Assembly (NCBI RefSeq): GCF_003432035.1
Contig: NZ_QOHO01000027.1
Location: 1-64,000, forward strand
DNA length: 64,000 nucleotides
Source of the DNA: Lacrimispora amygdalina
Lineage (GTDB): Bacteria; Bacillota; Clostridia; Lachnospirales; Lachnospiraceae
Direction: 5' to 3'
Shown here: positions 1 to 9,759 of the stretch, one piece after another
Position numbering within the stretch: position 1 is the first letter of the stretch
Layout: the number at the start of each line of letters is the position of its first letter
Notes under the pieces: generated by a model
What the model saw: the letters and a program-made list of their open reading frames with translations, nothing else
Told to the model about the DNA's origin: nothing
Databases searched by the model: none
Program-made: the position numbers and the translations under genes

Positions 1-24
1 ATTACTGTTTTTTTCTACCATAAA

Positions 25-1452
<1,428 letters not shown>

Positions 1453-3318
1453 CTATATTTCAATATTAATCAGCGGCTGTTCCTTATTCACTGCTGTGTT
1501 GATCTCCACCGGCTCCACCCGCTTAAAATCTGCTGTGTTGGATATAATGACTGGTACAATTGTATCATACCCTGCTGCCTTGATTTCCTCCTGATCAAAC
1601 CGGATCAGCAAATCGCCCTGCTTTACTTTCTGGTCTTGCTTTACATAAGCAGTGAAATATCTGCCCTCTAACTTAACCGTATCCAGCCCAATGTGTATTA
1701 ACATTTCGATTCCCTCTTCCGAGCGTAAACCAATCGCATGACTGGTGGGAAACAGAGATACAACTATGCCGTCAAAAGGTGCATATACGTTTCCATCCGC
1801 TGATTCAACGGCAGCTCCGTTACCCAATATTTTTTGTGAGAACATGGGATCGTTCACTTCTGATAAATCCTTTACAAATCCCTCCAGCGGAGAATTAACA
1901 GTAACCGTTCCTGAAACACGGTTCACGGAATTGACTTCAGCCAGCTTCTCTCCCTCTTCAGGTGTTTCTTCTTCGGTAATACCAAAAATGAATACTCCCA
2001 TGAAAGCTAAAGCAATACTGATACCCACACCAATCAGAATATGAATGTAGCTCTTGGCAATATACGTTGGGAGCGCTAATAATCCTGGTAAAATCAATGC
2101 AGTTGCGCCGCCGCCCCAGAAATTAATGTAAGCAGCTCCAATACCTCCGGCAACCATAGCGCATAAAAACGGTTTCTTATACTTCAGATTATATCCGAAT
2201 ATAGACGGTTCCGTGATACCAAATAATGCTGTCACACCACTTGTTAATGCTCCTGATTTATTTGCCTTATTCTTTAACAGAAAGAACACAGCCAGACAGG
2301 CTCCTGCCTGCGCTAAGTTTCCGGTTAAATTTGCAGGTGATATTACGGAATATCCGTACTGGGCAATGAGCTGACTATTAATAGGTGTTATTGCATAATG
2401 CATCCCAAATATAATTAATACCGGTCGAAACGTTCCGAACAGAAATGCGCCTAAAACGCCGTTTGCAGTATATAAATAAGTTACTACCTTTGCTACAGTT
2501 ACACCAATGTATGTCCCAACCGGCCCAATCGCTATTAATTCAAGCGGCACCATTATAAACAGCACCAGCATCGGTACAAACAGAATTTTAAACATATCAG
2601 GAATTAATTTGTCTATGTACCTGTAAACATAGCTCATCACCCATACAGATATAATAATTGGAATAATTGTTGTTTTATAGTTCACAAGCAGTACAGGCAG
2701 ACCAAAAAAGCTTAAGCTTCTGACTCCTGTTTCTGCTGCAGCAGCCGCTCCGTTTATAATTGTGGGATACATATATGCCCCTGCCAGAGCCACCGCTAAA
2801 AATTCGCTGGTTTTAAATTTCTTTGCTGCGCTGACTGCAAGAAAAAACGGAAAGAAATAAAAAATCAGATCGCTGATTAAACTAAATATCTGATAAGTTC
2901 CGCTTGTCGTTGCAATCAGTTTGGTAGCCGTCATAATCGCAAGAAGAGACTTTATCATACCGCAGCCGATCAAAACCGGAATCACTGGCGCAAATACACC
3001 AGAGATCGTTTCAATCACTCTTGAAACAGGATTCTTCTTAACTGAAACACTCTTTACTTCAATGCCACTCTCACTTAAATCAACCATTTCACTGACAGCT
3101 TCAAATACCCCTCGCACTTTTGCTCCTATAATGATTTGCAGCTGTCCGCTTTTATACTGAGATTTTAATACCCCCTCCAACTGATCCAGCGCTTTCAGAT
3201 TCACAGACTTCTCGTCTTTTACATTAAGTCTTAACCTGGTAGCACAGTGAGTGATATACGTAATATTTTCTTTTCCCACAATTTCTAATATCTTTTTTGC
3301 TAACTCCCCATTATTCAT
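1453..3318 (-). CDS. bglF: PTS beta-glucoside transporter EIIBCA
   Basis: Membrane permease that imports and phosphorylates beta-glucosides (BglF/AscF type). Domain order is IIB (residues 1-90, phospho-Cys25 in THCATRLRL), IIC (about 100-460, many hydrophobic segments), then IIA (about 490-621, phospho-His542 in HIGLDTVKL). At 621 residues it is full length. I place the start at the ATG at 3318, after a GGGAGAAG ribosome site. The frame stays open upstream to 3402, but that would overlap the DJ-1 gene. No LicT-type antiterminator gene or RAT hairpin is visible in the 22 bases upstream, so regulation probably comes from the promoter of the upstream DJ-1 genes. Confidence 0.94.
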   Translation of the reverse strand: MNNGELAKKILEIVGKENITYITHCATRLRLNVKDEKSVNLKALDQLEGVLKSQYKSGQLQIIIGAKVRGVFEAVSEMVDLSESGIEVKSVSVKKNPVSRVIETISGVFAPVIPVLIGCGMIKSLLAIMTATKLIATTSGTYQIFSLISDLIFYFFPFFLAVSAAKKFKTSEFLAVALAGAYMYPTIINGAAAAAETGVRSLSFFGLPVLLVNYKTTIIPIIISVWVMSYVYRYIDKLIPDMFKILFVPMLVLFIMVPLELIAIGPVGTYIGVTVAKVVTYLYTANGVLGAFLFGTFRPVLIIFGMHYAITPINSQLIAQYGYSVISPANLTGNLAQAGACLAVFFLLKNKANKSGALTSGVTALFGITEPSIFGYNLKYKKPFLCAMVAGGIGAAYINFWGGGATALILPGLLALPTYIAKSYIHILIGVGISIALAFMGVFIFGITEEETPEEGEKLAEVNSVNRVSGTVTVNSPLEGFVKDLSEVNDPMFSQKILGNGAAVESADGNVYAPFDGIVVSLFPTSHAIGLRSEEGIEMLIHIGLDTVKLEGRYFTAYVKQDQKVKQGDLLIRFDQEEIKAAGYDTIVPVIISNTADFKRVEPVEINTAVNKEQPLINIEI

Positions 3319-3340
3319 AATTCTTCTCCCGTTATATGAT

Positions 3341-3892
3341 TTATTTTCCACCTGCAAAATTGTAAAGCATTCTTTCCCGCAATACAGCCGTATCCTTTCC
3401 AAACACTTCTGCTATCTTATACGCAAACGGATATGGCGTCGCAGGGCCCTGGCTGGTAACAATATTCTGATCTGCAACAACAACTTCGTTGATAAAGATG
3501 CCGCCAATCAGTTTTTCTGCATACCCGGTATATCCTGTCACTTTTTTTCCTTCAATTACGTTTGCATCAGATAATACTACGGTACCGGAACACATCGCTC
3601 CGATATATTTGTTGTTATTGTTGAAATACTGAACCATTTTTATAACTTCCGGATTTTCTTTCAGATTCTGTCCGCCAGGACGTCCGCCGGGCAAAACAAT
3701 CATGTCATATTCTTTGACTGCTTCTCCAAATGCTTTATCACCCTCCACGTACATACCATGCATTCCTTTTACCAGCTTATCTCCAAAATAGATCATATCG
3801 CAGACAAGTCCGGCTCTTCTTAAAATATCCACAATTGTTAATGTTTCGCCTTCTTCAAATCCTTCTGCCATCAATACTGCGATCTTATTCAT
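3341..3892 (-). CDS. DJ-1/PfpI family protein (second of tandem pair)
   Basis: A 183-residue DJ-1/PfpI (ThiJ/YajL-like) protein. The conserved Glu lies in the N-terminal AEGFEEGE motif and the nucleophilic Cys101 sits in the elbow GAMCSG. Family members include chaperone-, deglycase- and protease-like proteins, so a precise activity is not assigned. It overlaps the upstream paralogue by 4 bases (ATGA) and ends 22 bases before the PTS gene, suggesting one operon of two DJ-1 proteins, PTS and phospho-glucosidase. A link to reactive sugar or aldehyde damage is plausible but inferred. Confidence 0.85.
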   Translation of the reverse strand: MNKIAVLMAEGFEEGETLTIVDILRRAGLVCDMIYFGDKLVKGMHGMYVEGDKAFGEAVKEYDMIVLPGGRPGGQNLKENPEVIKMVQYFNNNNKYIGAMCSGTVVLSDANVIEGKKVTGYTGYAEKLIGGIFINEVVVADQNIVTSQGPATPYPFAYKIAEVFGKDTAVLRERMLYNFAGGK

Positions 3893-4461
3893 GAGTTTCC
3901 CTCCTGTTCTTCATGAAATGAGTTAAAATAAACCATACGGTTCTTTACTGCCAGACTGTCTCCGCCAAGTACATCTACCAGCTTATAAGCAAAAGCATAA
4001 GCAGTTGCAGGACCACGGCTGGTAATAAGATTTCCGTCAACCACAACCATATCCTCTTTATAAGATCCAGTTGTTTTTATCTTCTCATCGTACCCAATAT
4101 ACGCAGTGAACTCTTTCCCCTCCAGCACACCTGCTTTTGCCAATGCTATGGGAGCCGCGCACATGGCGCATACAAACTTTCCGGCATGATTCATTTTTTC
4201 AATAATCTGAATGACTCTGTCATCATCTCTTAAATTTACGGCTCCTGGCAATCCGCCTGGCAGTACCACCATATCATAATCCAGTATATCTTCACTAATC
4301 ATCTCATCAGCTCTGACAACAATATCATGACAGCCTTTCACTTTTTCTCCTGCCGTACTAATCATGGAGCACTCTATGCCGGCTCTTCTTATAATGTCGA
4401 CAATTGTTAATGCTTCACTTTCTTCAAATCCTTCCGCTAAAATAACAGCCACTCTGCTCAT
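3889..4461 (-). CDS. DJ-1/PfpI family protein (first of tandem pair)
   Basis: A 190-residue paralogue of the next gene, with the same AEGFEESE N-terminal motif and Cys101 in VCAMCAAP. The two proteins share layout along their whole length, indicating a tandem duplication. This is the first gene of the minus-strand operon and is divergent from a LysR regulator. The 173-base intergenic region carries two nested inverted repeats. The ATG follows a TAGGAGGTAA ribosome site. Biochemical activity within the DJ-1 superfamily is not predictable from the visible residues. Confidence 0.85.
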   Translation of the reverse strand: MSRVAVILAEGFEESEALTIVDIIRRAGIECSMISTAGEKVKGCHDIVVRADEMISEDILDYDMVVLPGGLPGAVNLRDDDRVIQIIEKMNHAGKFVCAMCAAPIALAKAGVLEGKEFTAYIGYDEKIKTTGSYKEDMVVVDGNLITSRGPATAYAFAYKLVDVLGGDSLAVKNRMVYFNSFHEEQEGNS

Positions 4462-4511
4462 TTTTATTACCTCCTATCTATAAATACCATCGGTCTATCT
4501 TTGTTAACCTT

Positions 4512-4602
4512 AGTTTAGCATGATCATATGCAACCGAAAAGCACATATTATTTTTATGTATGTAAGTTTTAGTTGCATTAAATGTATGTTCTATGCTAAA
4601 CT
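4512..4602. promoter_or_regulatory. Nested inverted repeats in the LysR/DJ-1 divergent promoter region
   Basis: A perfect 10-base inverted repeat AGTTTAGCAT (4512-4521) / ATGCTAAACT (4593-4602) encloses a second 7-base pair ATGCAAC (4528-4534) / GTTGCAT (4572-4578). The outer arms contain TATGCT-like -10 sequences on each strand. The arrangement fits a shared operator for the LysR regulator and the divergent operon. The repeats are directly visible. Binding by this LysR protein is inference. Confidence 0.55.
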
Positions 4603-4634
4603 GACATCACTATAAGACAATGGGGGTGAAAATC

Positions 4635-5603
4635 ATGTTAAACAATTATAATTATTTTCTTGTTTTATCAGAAGAACTGAATATAACCAGTGCTGCAAAA
4701 CGCCTTTTTATTTCCCATCAATGTTTAAGTAAATATATCAAGAGTCTGGAAGAGAAATACGGCATTACTTTTTTTGTACGAAAACCAAAATTTTCATTAA
4801 CTCCTGCCGGTAAGATTATGCTGGAAACTTTACGGAGAATTGAGCTGGAAGAACAAAATTTAGAAAATCAACTCATAGATATCAAAGAATCAAAATCCGG
4901 CACTATTAATTTTGGTATTACCGAAGGCAGGTACTCCATTCTGGTTCCCAAACTGCTAAAAGAATTTCATGACCTTTATCCAAAGGTGGAATTAAATATT
5001 TTTCGTGAAACCTCACCAAAAATGCAGGAAATGGTCCTGGATAATTCCCTTGATCTGTTCTTGTCCGGTACAAGCAATATCACTACAACCGACCTAAAAT
5101 ATCAGGTGCTTCTGAATGAACAGATGTATGTTGTTATATCAGATAATCTTTTAAAGAAATATTTTCCTGATAACTACACGGAGTATAAAAGCATGTTTAA
5201 AAAAGGAGTGGATCTGCGTCTGCTACAGGAAATACCGTTTGTCCTAAACAAGAGGAACTTCAACTCCCGGATACTATTGGACCGTCATCTGGCCGAACTT
5301 GGAATATCGTTAAATTGCATCAGTGAATTGACTCAGCCAGATATACATTACCTATTATGTGCAGAAGATTATGCGGCATGCTTTTGCCTGACTATGTATC
5401 TTTCAGGAATCAATCAGTTAAACGAATCCAGCTCTTCGGATTCTTTTTTAAACGTGTTTCCTATTGCAAACTTTACGGCTGAAAATCCACTTGCTCTGAT
5501 TTATCATAAAAGTAAAAAATTTCCATCCTATATGGAAGATTTTAAAAAAATTATAAAAAAATACTGTATTCCATATTCTCCTGGTGCCAAAGAGAGTTTA
5601 TAG
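4635..5603 (+). CDS. LysR-family transcriptional regulator
   Basis: A 322-residue LysR-type regulator. The winged helix-turn-helix occupies about residues 1-65 (YFLVLSEELNITSAAKRLF, then SHQCLSKYIKSLEEKYG), followed by the periplasmic-binding-like effector domain (about 85-300). I choose the ATG at 4635 because GGGGGTG lies about 8 bases upstream. The in-frame ATG at 4620 lies inside that ribosome site. It is transcribed away from the DJ-1/PTS operon and probably controls it and itself. The effector is unknown. Confidence 0.88.
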   Translation: MLNNYNYFLVLSEELNITSAAKRLFISHQCLSKYIKSLEEKYGITFFVRKPKFSLTPAGKIMLETLRRIELEEQNLENQLIDIKESKSGTINFGITEGRYSILVPKLLKEFHDLYPKVELNIFRETSPKMQEMVLDNSLDLFLSGTSNITTTDLKYQVLLNEQMYVVISDNLLKKYFPDNYTEYKSMFKKGVDLRLLQEIPFVLNKRNFNSRILLDRHLAELGISLNCISELTQPDIHYLLCAEDYAACFCLTMYLSGINQLNESSSSDSFLNVFPIANFTAENPLALIYHKSKKFPSYMEDFKKIIKKYCIPYSPGAKESL

Positions 5604-5618
5604 AATCTCTTCCGTATG

Positions 5619-5662
5619 AAAAAAGCATTGGAGTGACTTTTTGATTCACTCCAATGCTTTTT
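5619..5662. terminator. Bidirectional terminator between LysR and MmgE/PrpD genes
   Basis: A 17-base perfect stem (AAAAAGCATTGGAGTGA with its complement) around a T-rich loop, with A and T runs at the two ends. It works in both directions between two convergent genes and overlaps the stop codon of the minus-strand gene. Confidence 0.9.
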
Positions 5663-7046
5663 ACAACCGGAATACGGCACTGATATCTGAAACCTTTTCC
5701 AGATTTTTCAACAGTGCGTATTTTTCATTCTTTGTTTTTTCACCTGGAGTTCCGGCAACTAAATGATCAAATTTTACCTTCAGCATATCCCAGTTAAACG
5801 GTGTTTCCACATCTCCCAGCGGAACCGGAACCCATTTTTTGTATATACAGCCTCTGTATGTCTCCAGTATTACTTTAGCAGCACAAAAATGTGTTGGATT
5901 CTTATCTAAATACTCCTCAACTTCGTCATCCTTAGTAACCGTGATTCTTTTAACCAGTCTCTGTATTTCGTTATCATTGAAACTGTTAACTATTAACGTT
6001 TCAGAATCCATACGACCATATTTTAAAGCTACTGCAGAAGTAAATTGAGCACTTGCCTGCGCTCCAACTGCTGTCCGGGGGAAAGGATTGGAGAGACGAT
6101 GTACAAAAGATGAGGTTCTTATATCAATTGTTTTAACAAGTTCTGGTGTCAGCGCATAACTTTCTCTTAATTCCAATATGGCATCAAGTACTGCATGCAG
6201 GCCTCTCTGGCATGCATGGCGTTTAAAATAAATTTCAGTAATCTTAAAATCTTTGCCAAGATTACTCATCACGTGATCTGTTTCGCAATGACCGCTTGTT
6301 CCCTTAAAAGCCTGAAAAAATCCATATTTCCCTTCAAGCGCTGCGTCAGGACCAGTAAATCCACAGGATGCAAGTCTCACAGCTCTTATACCAGTTAGTG
6401 CTGCCCAGCCGCCGCACATGATCTTACCGGAAGTTCCGTCATTTTGATATTCAATCAGACCTCCTGTAAACAAAGAGGCAATCCCCATCGCATTCTTTGT
6501 CCTTTCAGCATCAGCACCAATAATCTTAGATATTAAAGCTGCTGCTGCGACCGCTCCACATACACCGGTCGCATCGAATCCTCTTTCTCTATACATGTAA
6601 GGATTGACAGCCTCTCCTAAACGGGCGTAAATATCGTAAGCTGCCACAACCGATGTTATCATCTCTTTCCCATCCTTCTTGTATTGCTGAGCCATTGTAA
6701 GTAATAATGGCACCAGGCCTGAACCAGGATGTCCCATTGCATGTCTGTATCCATCATCCAAATCCGCACACCTTGCCATCATTGTATGCGCAAAAACAGC
6801 AGTCTCACAATCCGTAAAAATCTCCTCTTCTCCTATAAAAGAGGCTGATTTTTCCTTTTTCATGCCAAAATCAGATAATTCTGCATATTTAAGTATTTTT
6901 TCACTTGTTTCACAATAACGACCGAAAACCAAATTTCCATAAGAATCTAATATCACCTGCTTTCCTGCTTCAACCGCTGTTTCAGGCAGATCTCCATATG
7001 ATAGATTTACCACATATTCTGCTAATCCATAAATCAAATAATCCAT
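5661..7046 (-). CDS. MmgE/PrpD family protein
   Basis: A 461-residue member of the MmgE/PrpD superfamily, which includes 2-methylcitrate dehydratase, cis-aconitate decarboxylase and iminodisuccinate epimerase. The start at 7046 has GAAGGA 8 bases upstream; the frame extends to 7106 without a ribosome site. The helical N-terminal domain includes an H-x-GHPGSG segment (AMGHPGSGLVP) and the C-terminal domain is complete. No methylcitrate-cycle partner (PrpC, PrpB) lies nearby, so 2-methylcitrate dehydratase is not supported and the substrate stays open. It stands alone. Confidence 0.85.
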   Translation of the reverse strand: MDYLIYGLAEYVVNLSYGDLPETAVEAGKQVILDSYGNLVFGRYCETSEKILKYAELSDFGMKKEKSASFIGEEEIFTDCETAVFAHTMMARCADLDDGYRHAMGHPGSGLVPLLLTMAQQYKKDGKEMITSVVAAYDIYARLGEAVNPYMYRERGFDATGVCGAVAAAALISKIIGADAERTKNAMGIASLFTGGLIEYQNDGTSGKIMCGGWAALTGIRAVRLASCGFTGPDAALEGKYGFFQAFKGTSGHCETDHVMSNLGKDFKITEIYFKRHACQRGLHAVLDAILELRESYALTPELVKTIDIRTSSFVHRLSNPFPRTAVGAQASAQFTSAVALKYGRMDSETLIVNSFNDNEIQRLVKRITVTKDDEVEEYLDKNPTHFCAAKVILETYRGCIYKKWVPVPLGDVETPFNWDMLKVKFDHLVAGTPGEKTKNEKYALLKNLEKVSDISAVFRL

Positions 7047-7245
7047 AATCTCTATCCTTCGTCTAGTTTTTTCAATTAAATTTCGCCCATCTGACAATAG
7101 TCTCAAAAATAAGATTATAGATATAGTAACAGATCAGCCCTCAATTCCGAAGCATATGTTATTTACAACTATGTAACTATTATTTGCAAACAGCAGGGAT
7201 TTTAAAGGGAAAGAACCCCACTTAAGGTAAATGGAACATAAATAA

Positions 7246-7770
7246 TCATATCGTTGTCTGCAATTTAGAATATATTAGTTCTGCGAATTGCCCGTACTGT
7301 TTCACTTCTTTCAAATAAAATCGTTTTAATACTTCCTTCTGAGTAAACAACGGTATCCCCGTACCCAATAACACAGGTGCAATCTGTATTATCATATTAT
7401 CTACCATATCACTATCTAACAAAGGAGCCATAATTGTGCTGCCTCCGACAATCCAGATATTTTTATCTTTTTCTATCTGTTTAACAAATTCAACAATATC
7501 ACAATTGACAGGAACAAATCCTCTGGCTGATAAGCTTTCTGCATGTGTTATCACATAGTTTTCAGTAGTCGGATAAATACTGTCTATATTTTCCATCTTT
7601 TCTAGTTCATTAAATGTCTTTTTACCCATAATAATAACATCCATGCTGTTGTAGAAACTCTCATAATCCGTTTCTCCCACATCTCCAGTCTGATACAGCC
7701 AGTCCAGGTTATGGTTTTTATCAGCCAGATAGCCATCCAAAGTTATGCAGCCATAAAAAAATACACTCAT
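7246..7770 (-). CDS. Dihydrofolate reductase family protein (RibD C-terminal-like)
   Basis: A 174-residue protein of the RibD-C/DHFR-like fold, the YyaP/YwjB group common in Firmicutes. Visible family features are SVFFYGCITLDGYLA at the N-terminus, IIMGKKTFNELEK, and the nucleotide-binding IWIVGGSTIMAPLL. The ATG at 7770 follows GGAGAGAGGG; the upstream ATG at 7788 lies inside that ribosome site. These are usually NADPH-dependent reductases of unknown substrate and are not the essential folate enzyme. It is followed upstream by a MerR gene on the same strand, with 30 bases between them. Confidence 0.8.
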   Translation of the reverse strand: MSVFFYGCITLDGYLADKNHNLDWLYQTGDVGETDYESFYNSMDVIIMGKKTFNELEKMENIDSIYPTTENYVITHAESLSARGFVPVNCDIVEFVKQIEKDKNIWIVGGSTIMAPLLDSDMVDNMIIQIAPVLLGTGIPLFTQKEVLKRFYLKEVKQYGQFAELIYSKLQTTI

Positions 7771-7800
7771 ATTAATCCCTCTCTCCATAGAAAATTAAAT

Positions 7801-8157
7801 TCATTTAAAATCAATCATTTTCCTGTATATTTTAATTTTTTCATTCAGATGTTTCATATTATTTTCCCATTTTTCCTGCTCTGCCGATACATACTTCCTA
7901 TGCTCTTCTAATATTTTCATGCGTTCCTCTATTGTACTGTCCCCCTGGTAACGCAGCTTTGAATAGCGTTTAATATCTCTCAACAGCATTCCAGTATCTT
8001 TTAATCGCTGTATAAAACGAATCCATTCCACATCTGCCTCATCAAATACACGCCGTCCGGCAGCGTCCCGGGACACCTTTATCAATCCCTTCTTCTCATA
8101 ATAGCGTAATGTATATGTGCTGATTCCCGTTTTTTCCGACAGCTTTCCAATCGTCAT
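7801..8157 (-). CDS. MerR-family regulator (AdhR/NmlR-like)
   Basis: A 118-residue MerR-type regulator. The N-terminal HTH reads MTIGKLSEKTGISTYTLRYY, followed by the EKKGL wing and a C-terminal dimerisation coiled coil. Length and spacing match the AdhR/NmlR aldehyde-responsive group, whose B. subtilis member controls a carboxymuconolactone-decarboxylase-like gene, as here. The position where AdhR has its sensory Cys (FIKCL) reads FIQRL, and the protein contains no cysteine at all. The start at 8157 follows GGGAGGG; an open extension to 8334 reads across the promoter and is rejected. Confidence 0.88.
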   Translation of the reverse strand: MTIGKLSEKTGISTYTLRYYEKKGLIKVSRDAAGRRVFDEADVEWIRFIQRLKDTGMLLRDIKRYSKLRYQGDSTIEERMKILEEHRKYVSAEQEKWENNMKHLNEKIKIYRKMIDFK

Positions 8158-8190
8158 GAATATCCCTCCCAAAAACAAATTGAAAAAAAC

Positions 8191-8221
8191 TTGACTTAGA
8201 CTATAGTCTAAGCAGTACAGT
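8191..8221 (+). promoter_or_regulatory. MerR-type promoter with 19-base spacer and 18-base palindrome
   Basis: TTGACT (8191-8196) and TACAGT (8216-8221) are separated by 19 bases, the over-long spacer typical of MerR-activated promoters. A perfect 18-base palindrome, CTTAGACTATAGTCTAAG (8195-8212), fills the spacer. It drives the plus-strand decarboxylase-like gene and overlaps the region upstream of the divergent MerR gene. It strongly resembles NmlR/AdhR operators. Confidence 0.85.
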
Positions 8222-8252
8222 ACTATTATAAAACAGAAGGAGATAAAATGAA

Positions 8253-8633
8253 ATGAATAATTCAAGATATGAAGCTGGCATAAAAAATTTAGCTGAAATT
8301 GATGGAAAAGGAGGGGAACAGGTAATCCAATCACTTGAGAATATTGCCCCCGATCTTGGAAAATATATTATAGAATTTGCGTTTGGGGACATATATGCCA
8401 GAAATGGACTTACCGTTAAAGAGCGTGAAATGATCACTATCAGCAGCCTTCTTACTGCCGGAGGTTGTGAACCTCAGTTAGAGGTACATATTAATGGTGC
8501 TTTAAATGTAGGGATTACACCAGATAAAATTATAGAAACATTCCTTCAGTGTATCCCATATACTGGTTTCCCAAAAGTCTTGAATGCAGTTAATACAGCA
8601 AAAAAAGTCTTTCGTGAACGTAAATTAATTTAA
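8253..8633 (+). CDS. Carboxymuconolactone decarboxylase family protein
   Basis: A 126-residue AhpD/CMD-fold protein. The family signature is visible as VKEREMITISSLLTAGG followed by CEPQLEVHINGAL, giving a Cys-x5-His pair rather than the CxxC of AhpD. The family includes gamma-carboxymuconolactone decarboxylase and small thiol-dependent peroxidase-like proteins. With a MerR/AdhR-like regulator next door, a role in electrophile or aldehyde stress is more likely than aromatic degradation. The ATG at 8253 has AGGAG about 10 bases upstream. Confidence 0.82.
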   Translation: MNNSRYEAGIKNLAEIDGKGGEQVIQSLENIAPDLGKYIIEFAFGDIYARNGLTVKEREMITISSLLTAGGCEPQLEVHINGALNVGITPDKIIETFLQCIPYTGFPKVLNAVNTAKKVFRERKLI

Positions 8634-8652
8634 TCGTCATATTACATGAAAA

Positions 8653-8695
8653 GTATAGGTTTTGCGAAATTTATTAATTACTGCAAAACCTATAC
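8653..8695. terminator. Stem-loop between convergent CMD and PhzF genes
   Basis: A perfect 13-base inverted repeat, GTATAGGTTTTGC / GCAAAACCTATAC, with a 17-base loop between two convergent genes. There is no clear U-tract on either side, so a bidirectional terminator is likely but not certain. Confidence 0.6.
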
Positions 8696-8738
8696 CACAG
8701 AAGCCGGATTTATGTAGTTTCTTTACCCTTTATCATTT

Positions 8739-9608
8739 TTATAACTCAACTTCAGATAAAGTCAGATTCATTGCATTGCCCCCAACCCTGACCTCCTGAA
8801 TTTCTTTTTCCTTTACCGATAAGGAAACCAGAATTTCAGATGGTTTTTTCATGGAATACCCCTGTTCAAATACAATGTTCGATTCCTGCCCGCTGTTAAT
8901 TTTGCCATAGTGGTAAAGATAGCACCCCAGTGCTCCGTTTGAGGTTCCTGTTGCCGATTCTTCGGGAATATCATATAATGGAGCAAAATTTCTGCAATTG
9001 GCTTTCCCACCATACAGGGATTCCAGGGTAAAAACATGGTAACCTACTGTGTTATATTTTTGGCTGATCATTTTGATCTTCTCCATATCCGGTTTCATTG
9101 CATTTAAAATCTCAATATTTTTTACAGGTATCATAATATCCCGAAGTCCTGTAGATACAATCTGGGCCGGCAAGTCTCCCAGCATTTGCGATTCATTGAT
9201 ATTTAAGGAATCCGCAAGTTCATTTTTATCGATTATTTCAGAAAACACGGGGACTGACTGGTTCATCATAACGGAATTATCTTCATTAATCTCAATTCCC
9301 AGAATTCCGGCTTTTGTCTCCTGTTTGTACTTACCTGGTTTTAACAATCCCAGATATGCCATGGTATAAAAGGCAGCAATTGTTGCGTGACCGCATAAAT
9401 CAACCTCTTCTTTAGGCGTAAAGAATCTTACCCTGAAATCTGCTGCATCTGATTGCAATATAAAAGCTGTTTCGCTGAAACCAAGAATTGCAGCAATCTT
9501 TCCCATTTCCTTTTCCGTTAACGAATCTGCATCAATCACAACGCCTGCTGCATTACCGCCTGCTTTCGTTTTGGCAAAAGAATTTAATTTATATACTTTT
9601 ACTTTCAT
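8739..9608 (-). CDS. PhzF family isomerase-like protein
   Basis: A 289-residue PhzF-fold protein with two similar alpha/beta barrel halves. The conserved N-terminal NSFAKTKAGGNAAGVV, the catalytic Glu in GFSETAF and the hallmark DLCGHATIAAF are all present; the C-terminal half has SATGTSNGALGCYL. No phenazine genes are nearby, so this is one of the many stand-alone PhzF proteins that act as isomerases or epimerases on unknown substrates. The start has AGGAACAGGAGTATTAAC upstream, a good ribosome site. Confidence 0.87.
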   Translation of the reverse strand: MKVKVYKLNSFAKTKAGGNAAGVVIDADSLTEKEMGKIAAILGFSETAFILQSDAADFRVRFFTPKEEVDLCGHATIAAFYTMAYLGLLKPGKYKQETKAGILGIEINEDNSVMMNQSVPVFSEIIDKNELADSLNINESQMLGDLPAQIVSTGLRDIMIPVKNIEILNAMKPDMEKIKMISQKYNTVGYHVFTLESLYGGKANCRNFAPLYDIPEESATGTSNGALGCYLYHYGKINSGQESNIVFEQGYSMKKPSEILVSLSVKEKEIQEVRVGGNAMNLTLSEVEL

Positions 9609-9691
9609 GTTAATACTCCTGTTCCTTTCCAGCTTATTCCAGATATTTTAATACTTTTGGGTGACCCATTAGCCAGGTTGATGTGGCCTGT

Positions 9692-9748
9692 GTGTCCGGT
9701 AATAAACGAAAATACAATGGAACAATTCAGCTGTTTGTTACCAGACAC
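9692..9748 (-). terminator. Imperfect hairpin downstream of the HD-domain gene
   Basis: Arms 9692-9707 and 9733-9748 pair over 16 bases with two positions that become G-U in RNA. The hairpin starts about 11 bases after the HD gene stop on the minus strand. It lacks a T-tract, so it may be an mRNA 3' stabiliser rather than a classical terminator. Confidence 0.4.
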
Positions 9749-9759
9749 AATAATAGTCT

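Noticed and set aside
5661..7046. 2-methylcitrate dehydratase (prpD) assignment
   Set aside because: The family is broad and no methylcitrate synthase or lyase gene is nearby, so only the family name is supported.
7047..7245. Possible riboswitch or attenuator in the 199-base gap before the MmgE/PrpD gene
   Set aside because: No stable long hairpin or known motif could be made out; only weak promoter-like hexamers are present.
8158..8334. Long N-terminal extension of the MerR protein
   Set aside because: It reads antisense through the MerR promoter/palindrome and the first codons of the decarboxylase gene; the HTH begins at ATG 8157 with a good ribosome site.
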